From positions 1 to 21,841 of the forward strand of contig NZ_GG695981.1 in the NCBI RefSeq assembly GCF_000159955.1: 21,841 nucleotides of DNA, given 5' to 3'. The notes under the pieces were generated by a model. The model ran no database searches. It had not been told where the DNA came from and worked only from the letters and a program-made list of their open reading frames with translations. This DNA comes from Paenibacillus sp. oral taxon 786 str. D14. GTDB taxonomy: Bacteria > Bacillota > Bacilli > Paenibacillales > Paenibacillaceae. Of the stretch, positions 15,968-21,841 are shown in pieces. A program made the translations under genes and the position numbers. Each line of letters opens with the position of its first letter. Position 1 is the first letter of the stretch.

Positions 15968-17092
15968 ATGACGAATGAACAACATACTGAACTAGAAACG
16001 GAACTCACCTTGGATCAGGTAAGGGATCAATTGATCGAACAAGGGAAGAAAAGATCATCCTTAACTTATAAAGAAATTATGGAGAAGCTTTCGCCATTCG
16101 ATCAGGATCCCGAGCAAATGGACGAGTTTTTTGAACAATTGGCCGATCTCGGCATCGACATTACCGGTGACGGCGACGATGATCATCGGAGCCGCGGCGA
16201 TGGAGACGACTCGCATGACGATGATTTTAATTATGACGACGACCTCTCGCTTCCTCCGGGAATCAAGATTAACGATCCCGTTCGGATGTATCTGAAGGAA
16301 ATCGGACGTGTACCGCTGCTGTCGGCGGACGACGAAATGGAGCTGGCCAAACGGATCGAAAACGGGGACGAAGAGGCAAAGCGGCGCTTGGCTGAAGCCA
16401 ACCTGCGGTTGGTTGTCAGCATCGCCAAACGTTATGTTGGTCGCGGCATGCTGTTCTTGGACTTGATCCAAGAAGGAAATATGGGCTTGATTAAAGCCGT
16501 GGAGAAATTCGACCACAAGAAAGGCTTCAAATTCAGTACCTATGCCACCTGGTGGATCCGTCAGGCCATTACCCGTGCGATTGCCGACCAGGCCCGAACG
16601 ATTCGGATTCCGGTTCATATGGTCGAAACGATCAACAAGCTGATTCGGGTATCCCGGCAGCTGCTGCAAGAGCTGGGACGCGAACCTGCTCCGGAAGAAA
16701 TCGCTGCGGAGATGGATCTTAGCGTGGAGAAGGTCCGGGAGATCATGAAGATCGCCCAAGAGCCGGTTTCGCTGGAAACGCCGATCGGGGAAGAGGACGA
16801 CTCCCATCTTGGCGACTTTATCGAAGACCAGGAAGCCTTGGCGCCAGCCGACGCAGCGGCTTACGAGCTGCTGAAAGAACAGCTGGAGGATGTACTGGAC
16901 ACGCTCACTGAACGCGAAGAGAACGTGCTCCGTTTACGGTTTGGACTGGACGACGGACGTACAAGAACCCTTGAGGAAGTGGGGAAAGTCTTCGGCGTAA
17001 CGCGGGAGCGTATCCGGCAAATCGAAGCGAAAGCGCTCCGTAAGCTGCGCCATCCTAGCCGCAGCAAGCGGTTGAAGGACTTCCTCGAATAG
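15968..17092 (+). CDS. sigA: Primary RNA polymerase sigma factor SigA (RpoD)
   Basis: The 374-residue product is a group 1 sigma-70 factor of the length seen in Bacillus. Region 1.1 (about 10-65) is followed by a very acidic linker (68-92). Region 1.2 ([18 protein letters not shown]) and region 2 ([15 protein letters not shown], then [13 protein letters not shown]) come next. Region 3 begins [13 protein letters not shown] and region 4.2 reads [17 protein letters not shown]. It directs core RNA polymerase to housekeeping promoters such as those at 413, 9986 and 19336. GGAGGAGGGA (15951-15960) fixes ATG 15968; an upstream ATG at 15938 lacks a binding site. A terminator follows at 17112. Confidence 0.97.
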   Translation: MTNEQHTELETELTLDQVRDQLIEQGKKRSSLTYKEIMEKLSPFDQDPEQMDEFFEQLADLGIDITGDGDDDHRSRGDGDDSHDDDFNYDDDLSLPPGIKINDPVRMYLKEIGRVPLLSADDEMELAKRIENGDEEAKRRLAEANLRLVVSIAKRYVGRGMLFLDLIQEGNMGLIKAVEKFDHKKGFKFSTYATWWIRQAITRAIADQARTIRIPVHMVETINKLIRVSRQLLQELGREPAPEEIAAEMDLSVEKVREIMKIAQEPVSLETPIGEEDDSHLGDFIEDQEALAPADAAAYELLKEQLEDVLDTLTEREENVLRLRFGLDDGRTRTLEEVGKVFGVTRERIRQIEAKALRKLRHPSRSKRLKDFLE

Positions 17093-17111
17093 GCGTCATC
17101 GCCTGCAATCT

Positions 17112-17145
17112 TGACCTTCTGCAGCCAAGCAGCAAGGTCATTTTT
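17112..17145 (+). terminator. Rho-independent terminator after sigA
   Basis: TGACCTTCTGC (17112-17122) pairs with GCAG-AAGGTCA (17129-17140) with one bulged C, loop AGCCAA, then five T (17141-17145). It ends the dnaG-sigA transcript 20 bp after the sigA stop. Confidence 0.88.
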
Positions 17146-17187
17146 GTTACAGCGGCGCTTTATGGACGTAGACCCGGAAGCAGGTCG

Positions 17188-17209
17188 ATAACGGCTCTGA
17201 TGTCCGTTA
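17188..17209 (-). repeat. 22-bp intergenic repeat, copy 5 (reverse)
   Basis: On the minus strand it starts TAACGGACATC and ends AGAGCCGTTAT. TAACGG and CCGTTA are perfect inverted ends, the most symmetrical copy in the window. It is the same family as the four units before era, about 9.3 kb away. Confidence 0.75.
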
Positions 17210-17220
17210 AGCGTCGTCCC

Positions 17221-17280
17221 TTTCTTTTGGAATAATTTCCTTCTTTTTCTTTATTGTTTTTTATTTTACCGTTTTTCCCT
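17221..17280. other. T-rich tract between sigA and trmK
   Basis: 39 of 60 bases are T. No ORF, clear promoter or stem is visible in it. It may be a bent or easily melted spacer, or an upstream element for trmK transcription. Confidence 0.4.
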
Positions 17281-17388
17281 GGGCATTGCAAATCGCTGTG
17301 GAGCTGCTTTCCGCGGTATGTGATGCCCTGGCACTTTATTATCGATCGCTATGTGGCATATCTGCTATTGTTGTGAATTAAGGAAAAA

Positions 17389-18171
17389 ATGGGTGGTGTG
17401 GATAACGACATGAAATTGTCAGCTAGATTGCAGCTTATTGCCGACTGGCTTCCGGCCGGATGCCGGTTTGCCGATATCGGTTCAGACCACGCGCTGCTGC
17501 CCGTGGCTGCTGTGCGCAGCGGACAAGCGGTCTTCGCCGTCGCCGGCGAAGTGAACGACGGCCCGCTGGAAGCGGCACGCCGTCAGGTGGCTGAAGCCGG
17601 GGAGACGGCGCGGATCTCTGTCCGCAAAGGGGACGGACTCGCCGTGATTGCACCCGGCGAAGTTGACGTGATCACCATCGCCGGGATGGGCGGGGCGCTG
17701 ATCTCCTCCATTCTCGATGCCGGCCAAGCGAAGCTGGCCGGTGTCAAGCGGCTCGTGCTGCAGCCGAACGTTGGCGGAGAATTTGTCCGCCGCTGGTTGC
17801 TCGAGCACGATTGGTATTTGGCCGAAGAGGCGATCTTGGAGGAGGACGGCAAAATTTACGAAGTGCTTATGGCCGAAGCCCAGCCGGATGCCGAGGTCCG
17901 GAACGCTGAGCTGTACCGTGAACGCCAGCTGGCGGGAGGCCGGGTCAGCTTGACTCGCGAGCTCCTGCTCATGATGGGGCCTCGATTAACCGCGGCCCCC
18001 AATGAAGTCTTTTTCAGGAAATGGGAATCAGAGCTTCGTAAGCTGGAGGGGATCCGCCGGTCGGTGGCTTCCTCAACGCTGGAGGCATCCCGTCAGAAGG
18101 AAGCGGAGCTTACCCGGTTATCGGAGCAGTTAAAGGAGGTGCTGGCATGTTTGCCAAAGGACAAACAGTAG
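17389..18171 (+). CDS. trmK: tRNA (adenine-22-N1)-methyltransferase
   Basis: The 260-residue product shows the SAM-binding motif FADIGSDHALLPV (27-39), the second conserved block ITIAGMGGALI (95-105) and LQPNVGGEFVRRWL. The C-terminal part is a charged helical coiled-coil-like region (about 200-255). This is the TrmK/YqfN layout; the enzyme makes 1-methyladenosine at position 22 of some tRNAs in Gram-positive bacteria. ATG 17389 has AAGGAA 5 nt upstream. ATG 17410 (MKLSARLQ) is a reasonable alternative that would drop seven residues. The gene overlaps the next by 25 bp, so the two are translated together. Confidence 0.93.
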   Translation: MGGVDNDMKLSARLQLIADWLPAGCRFADIGSDHALLPVAAVRSGQAVFAVAGEVNDGPLEAARRQVAEAGETARISVRKGDGLAVIAPGEVDVITIAGMGGALISSILDAGQAKLAGVKRLVLQPNVGGEFVRRWLLEHDWYLAEEAILEEDGKIYEVLMAEAQPDAEVRNAELYRERQLAGGRVSLTRELLLMMGPRLTAAPNEVFFRKWESELRKLEGIRRSVASSTLEASRQKEAELTRLSEQLKEVLACLPKDKQ

Positions 18172-19262
18172 TGCAATACATGGAGCAGCTGGCTCCTAAG
18201 CATGTGGCGATGGAGGGGGACAAAATTGGCCTCCAACTAGGCAGCCTGCAGAAGGAAATTCGGGGCGTGCTCGTAGCATTGGACGTGAATGAGGAGGTTG
18301 TAGACGAGGCAATTGCCTTAGAGGCGGATCTGATTGTCGCCCATCATGCCATCATTTATCGTCCGCTGGCTCATTTGCAGAGCGACACGCCGATGGGCAA
18401 GGTGTACGAGAAGCTGATCAAAAACGATATCGCGGTATATATCGCGCATACGAACCTCGACGTCACGGACGGCGGGATGAACGACTGGATGGCGGAAGCA
18501 CTGGGCATCGAAAGCGCCGGTTCGCTTGAAGATGTGCATACGGACAACCTGTATAAACTGGTCGTATTTGTGCCCAAGGATCACCACGAGCCGGTGCTTC
18601 AGGCGATGTTGAACGCAGGGGCAGGCCACATCGGTAACTACAGCCACTGCAGTTTCAACCTCGAAGGCTTCGGCACGTTTAAGCCGGGAGAAGGGACCGC
18701 CCCGTATATCGGCAGCCAAGGCAAGCTGGAGCGGGTCGAGGAGGTACGCATCGAAACCGTTGTGCCGCAGAGCCTGCGCAACAAGGTCATTCAAGCGATG
18801 CTGAAGCAGCATCCGTATGAAGAGGTAGCCTATGATCTGTATCCTATGGATTTGAAGGGGCGCACTTTTGGACTTGGACGGGTTGGGAAGCTAACGGAGC
18901 CTGTTACGCTCCGGGACTTCGTGCAGCGCGTCAAAGAGCGACTGGACGTGCCGATGGTTCGAGTTGTCGGGGATTTGGACCGGCCGATTCGCAAAGCTGC
19001 AGTCTTGGGCGGTTCAGGCGGACGGTATTGGAAAAATGCCCAATTCCGCGGGGCGGACGTGCTCGTCACCGGGGACGTAGATTACCATACCGCACAGGAT
19101 GCCTGGATGGCAGGGGTTGCGATCGTCGACCCGGGGCATAATGCGGAGAAGATCATGAAGCCTCGCGTTGCTGCTTGGCTGACTGAAAAATTAAGCGAAG
19201 ACAAATATGCAACCCGGGTACATGCTTCCCAGGTCAACACCGAGCCGTTTCGATTTATGTAA
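18147..19262 (+). CDS. yqfO: Nif3-like dinuclear metal centre hexameric protein (YqfO)
   Basis: The 371-residue product has the two halves of a Nif3/DUF34 domain with likely metal ligands in AHHAIIYRP (His66-67), HTNLDVTDGG (His101, Asp105) and DPGHNAEKIM near the C-terminus. An inserted domain of about 100 residues (about 130-235, with HIGNYSHCSF and QHPYEEVAYD) has the PII/CutA-like form typical of the long Firmicutes version. The family is widespread, and suggestions include a metal- or nucleotide-related hydrolase (GTP cyclohydrolase-like naming); function is unresolved. AAGGAGGT (18133-18140) is 6 nt before ATG 18147. It is coupled to trmK as in B. subtilis. Confidence 0.93.
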   Translation: MFAKGQTVVQYMEQLAPKHVAMEGDKIGLQLGSLQKEIRGVLVALDVNEEVVDEAIALEADLIVAHHAIIYRPLAHLQSDTPMGKVYEKLIKNDIAVYIAHTNLDVTDGGMNDWMAEALGIESAGSLEDVHTDNLYKLVVFVPKDHHEPVLQAMLNAGAGHIGNYSHCSFNLEGFGTFKPGEGTAPYIGSQGKLERVEEVRIETVVPQSLRNKVIQAMLKQHPYEEVAYDLYPMDLKGRTFGLGRVGKLTEPVTLRDFVQRVKERLDVPMVRVVGDLDRPIRKAAVLGGSGGRYWKNAQFRGADVLVTGDVDYHTAQDAWMAGVAIVDPGHNAEKIMKPRVAAWLTEKLSEDKYATRVHASQVNTEPFRFM

Positions 19263-19335
19263 AAGGGCGTCTGGGACCTACGAATATCCGTCTCCAAAGC
19301 TGGCAGGAAACGTCAGCCTTACCGGAAAAGCGCTC

Positions 19336-19364
19336 TTGTCAGCGGACGGCAATGTCTGTATACT
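19336..19364 (+). promoter_or_regulatory. Sigma-A promoter of rnpB
   Basis: TTGTCA (19336-19341), a 17-bp spacer and TATACT (19359-19364), 5 of 6 matches in each box. The predicted start about 19371 lies about 10 nt before the P1 helix of RNase P RNA. Confidence 0.82.
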
Positions 19365-19379
19365 AACTAGTGTTGCCTT

Positions 19380-19795
19380 ACGAAAGTTTGACAGACAATC
19401 GCCGGCGGCTGCATAGCCGCGGGAGGAAAGTCCGGGCTCCACAGGGCAGGGTGCTGGATAACGTCCAGTCAGCGCGAGCTGAAGGATAGTGCCACAGAAA
19501 TGGACCGCCGATGGACTTCTCCACTTCGTGGAGGGGTCACAGGCAAGGATGGAACCGAGGTGTAAGAGACCCCGAGGAACGCTGGCGACTTCGTTCCTGG
19601 TAAACCCCACCTGGAGCAAGACCTAATGGGACGCAGCTTCTTTGCGAAGCGGCCTTTGCCCGAGGCGCGTCCGGGTTGGTTGCTGGAGCCGCTCAGTAAT
19701 GTGCGGCCTAGATAGATGATTGTCACTCAAGGCGGGAGGGTGGTTCCCGTTATACCGCAACGAGTACAGAACCCGGCTTATGGCAAACTTTCATC
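19380..19795 (+). ncRNA. rnpB: RNase P RNA, type A-like
   Basis: The conserved core is clear: GAGGAAAGTCCGGGCTCC with AGGGCAGGGTGCTGG near the 5' end, AGTGCCACAGAAA and ACCGCCGATGG in the middle, GGTAAACCCCACCTGGAGC (the GGU that binds the tRNA CCA end), and ACAGAACCCGGCTTAT near the 3' end. P1 closes the molecule: GAAAGTTTG (19382-19390) pairs with CAAACTTTC (19784-19792). Order and sequence follow the ancestral type A plan, including the segment between L15 and P4 that carries P16 and P17, rather than the B. subtilis type B plan. The RNA is the catalytic subunit that trims tRNA 5' leaders. Ends are estimated from P1. Confidence 0.95.
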
Positions 19796-19825
19796 ACTAA
19801 AGGGAACATGACTTATATCAATGTC

Positions 19826-19873
19826 AAAGCCTCCGCATCGCTTGGATGAACTTCCAGCGATGCGGAGGCTTTT
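19826..19873 (+). terminator. Terminator between rnpB and the convergent protease gene
   Basis: A perfect 17-bp stem (19826-19842 with 19856-19872) around a 13-nt loop is followed by TTTT on the plus strand and has AAA at its left edge. It ends rnpB and, with a shorter T run on the minus strand, could also end the protease gene, whose stop is 12 bp away. Confidence 0.88.
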
Positions 19874-19884
19874 GGTTTAGGAAG

Positions 19885-21834
19885 TTATTTGACGCGATCC
19901 ACCGCACGCTCCATTTTACGTTGGACTGACTGCGGCCAGAACTGCAGCGGAGCTGCACTGCCACCAGCAGCCTGCAACGCGGCATAGACGTCGATCTGCC
20001 CGTACCCGTAATATTTGTCCCGACCTTTTTCACCAAGATCGATGACGTTCTTCCGGATAATGTCCATGACCTCGGTGTTCTTCAGGTCTGGATTCACCGA
20101 TCGGATCAGAGCAGCGAGAGCTGCGACGTGCGGGCTCGCCATCGATGTCCCGGATAACGCGGCATACTGATTATCCGGATAGGTGCTGGCGATGCTTTCA
20201 CCTGGGGCCATCACGTCGATGTGATCGCCGTAATTGGAGAAGGAAGCTTTCTGCATGTTATAGTCGGTTGCCGACACGGACAACACTTCAGGATAAGCGG
20301 CAGGGTACCCTGGACGTTCGGTATTATCGTTCCCTGTAGCCGCAATCAGCACCACATCCCGCTCATATGCGTACTTGATCGCTTCATGCAAAAACTGGGC
20401 ATCGGCGTAGTTGCCAAGGCTCATATTAATCACTTTAGCGCCGTGGTCCGTCGCCCAAATGATGCCCTGGGCCACCGAATACGTTGTGCCTGAACCGGAT
20501 TTGTCTAGCGCCTTCACCGGCAATATTTTGCCGCCCCACATCATGCCGGCGATCCCTTCGCCATTGTTCACATTGGCGGAAATGATGCCCGCCACATGCG
20601 TGCCATGCCCAACATCATCGGTAGGCTCCTTGTCCGGTTCGATCACGTTGTAGCCCTTCAGCAATCGGCCCTGCAGATCAGGGTGCGTCAGATCCACGCC
20701 GGTATCCACGACCCCTACGATCACGTCGTTGCTGCCCTTCGACAATTTCCAGCCGCGGTTCGTCTCGATAATCGGCAGATTCCATTGGTATTCGGAGAAC
20801 AGCAAATCGTTTGGAATCTCGGGATTATCTTCGGTGCCTTCGGTGCCAGCTACCTTATCGTCTTCGTAATAGTAGCTCTCCGGATCGTCCCAAATGCTGT
20901 CGCCGTTTTCATTGGTCAGATAGAGATAATGCGGCTCGATATACTTTGGCTGCCATTTATTTTGAAAATATTGCTTCAGCTGATTCATGCTCATCGTGTC
21001 CGAACGGAAGATGTAGGTGCTGTTCAGCTTCCGCGGCGGTTTGCCGGAGATGTCGGCCAAAATCTGCTTTATTTGCTCGTCTGTTGGCTTGCTGTGGAAC
21101 ATTACAACGATTTCGTTCTCGTAGTAATGGCTTGCTTTTTCGTTGTCATGCCCCGTCTTCACCGTAATGTCTTTCAGCGTGTCCGCATGCACCGATTCTA
21201 CCTTGAATTTGCCTTCCTTCGGATAAGGAATCAAACGCAGGTTTTTATGCTGGTGATCCTGCACCCGCCCTAAGATTCCGATATCCATTACTGCGATAAT
21301 CCCTTGCTTTTTGCCCTTCACCGGCTCTGCAGCAATGAAATATTTCGGCTGCTTCTCAGGGAAGGAAGGCGATTCATAACTGCTTGATTTGCTTAACGCT
21401 TTTTTCGCGTAACCCAAATAGGTGTTGAGCTGCTTACTTACAGCCGGATCCGGTTTAAAATCCTCCCGCCGAAACTGCCGGGTTTGCCCTTTTGTGGCAT
21501 CGTACCAGAGGATCGCCTGAAAATGCTTATGATCCTTCTGCAATTTCTGCGCGGCATCTTGCAGCTTGTCACCTATGCTGCCGGGAGAGCTTGCCGCAAG
21601 CGAACGAAGATGCCCCCGAGCGTCCATCCGAGATAACCGTTCGGTTGCGGTCATATCCCGTTTCAGCATGCTTTGCTTTAATTTCTGCTCCTCCGCCGGC
21701 TTTGGCACGGTTAGCTGAGTTACGGATTTCCGTGGAGTTGTCTTGTCATTGTCCGCGGATGGGAGAAGAAGCGAAACCGCAGCTACCGCCGCAGCACCCG
21801 TTAACCCCAAAGCGGTCCATCTGCGCCAGTTCAT
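19885..21834 (-). CDS. Secreted S8 (subtilisin-family) serine protease
   Basis: The 649-residue product starts MNWRRW followed by a hydrophobic stretch to about residue 25, a signal peptide or N-terminal anchor. A region with no recognised domain (about 30-235) and a propeptide-like segment (about 238-307, EIVVMFHSKPTDEQIKQIL, then a YIEPHYLYLTN ending) precede the catalytic domain (about 345-620). The catalytic residues are Asp377 (VVDTGV), His410 (GHGTHVAG) and Ser564 (GTSMASPHV), with oxyanion Asn502 (ATGNDN). It should cleave proteins outside the cell or at the envelope; substrates are unknown. A stop codon lies in frame two codons before ATG 21834, so the ORF is whole, but its binding site and promoter are outside the window. 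A short tail (about 620-649) follows the protease domain. Confidence 0.94.
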   Translation of the reverse strand: MNWRRWTALGLTGAAAVAAVSLLLPSADNDKTTPRKSVTQLTVPKPAEEQKLKQSMLKRDMTATERLSRMDARGHLRSLAASSPGSIGDKLQDAAQKLQKDHKHFQAILWYDATKGQTRQFRREDFKPDPAVSKQLNTYLGYAKKALSKSSSYESPSFPEKQPKYFIAAEPVKGKKQGIIAVMDIGILGRVQDHQHKNLRLIPYPKEGKFKVESVHADTLKDITVKTGHDNEKASHYYENEIVVMFHSKPTDEQIKQILADISGKPPRKLNSTYIFRSDTMSMNQLKQYFQNKWQPKYIEPHYLYLTNENGDSIWDDPESYYYEDDKVAGTEGTEDNPEIPNDLLFSEYQWNLPIIETNRGWKLSKGSNDVIVGVVDTGVDLTHPDLQGRLLKGYNVIEPDKEPTDDVGHGTHVAGIISANVNNGEGIAGMMWGGKILPVKALDKSGSGTTYSVAQGIIWATDHGAKVINMSLGNYADAQFLHEAIKYAYERDVVLIAATGNDNTERPGYPAAYPEVLSVSATDYNMQKASFSNYGDHIDVMAPGESIASTYPDNQYAALSGTSMASPHVAALAALIRSVNPDLKNTEVMDIIRKNVIDLGEKGRDKYYGYGQIDVYAALQAAGGSAAPLQFWPQSVQRKMERAVDRVK

Positions 21835-21841
21835 CAGTTAA

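Noticed and set aside
20596..21273. 225-codon open frame on the plus strand across the protease gene
   Set aside because: It is antisense to the S8 protease with its intact catalytic residues, has no ribosome binding site that I can see, and no family resemblance.

Overview
The window is a housekeeping chromosome segment from a spore-forming Bacillales bacterium, most likely Paenibacillus or a close relative. This rests on three things. The gene order follows the Bacillus subtilis block rpsU-yqeY ... yqfC-yqfD-phoH-pgpH-ybeY-dgkA-cdd-era-yqzL-recO-glyQS ... yqxD-dnaG-sigA-trmK-yqfO. Two mother-cell sporulation genes (yqfC, yqfD) are present. The base composition is moderate, with roughly half G+C. 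The genus is an inference.

Layout. At 1-1183 are a HIT-family gene, a good sigma-A promoter, rpsU and yqeY, closed by a Rho-independent terminator. At 1187-1314, directly after that terminator, lies a miniature remnant of a group IIC intron (5' end plus domains V and VI, no ORF). A second strong hairpin follows. At 1444-7540 is a tight run yqfC-yqfD-phoH-pgpH-ybeY-dgkA-cdd, with overlapping or nearly abutting genes. At 7541-8040 is a 500-nt non-coding stretch holding a 16-bp palindrome, four copies of a 22-bp near-palindromic repeat (two in each orientation) and a strikingly T-poor, C/A-rich leader before era. At 8041-9989 are era, the small gene yqzL and recO. At 9986-10366 are a sigma-A promoter and a glycine T-box riboswitch with a complete antiterminator/terminator switch, controlling glyQ-glyS (10425-13392). 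At 13547-17092 are a UPF0178 (yqxD-like) gene, dnaG and sigA, closed by a terminator. A fifth copy of the 22-bp repeat and a T-rich tract come next, then trmK and a Nif3-like gene (to 19262). At about 19380-19795 is the RNase P RNA gene with its own promoter; its sequence looks like architecture type A, not the type B of B. subtilis. A bidirectional-looking terminator separates it from a convergent gene for an exported subtilisin-family (S8) protease on the minus strand, which reaches the window edge.

How the genes work together. Most act in translation and RNA biology (RpsU, YqeY, YbeY, Era, GlyQS, TrmK, RNase P) and in replication and transcription (DnaG, SigA, RecO). PgpH (cyclic-di-AMP hydrolysis), DgkA (undecaprenol or lipid phosphorylation), Cdd (pyrimidine salvage) and the two sporulation proteins complete the block. 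The rpsU, dnaG and sigA genes, which form one operon in many bacteria, lie in two separate groups here.

I found no clear undescribed multi-gene system. The most notable non-textbook items are the intron relic placed next to a terminator, the repeat array, the T-poor era leader and the type A RNase P RNA.
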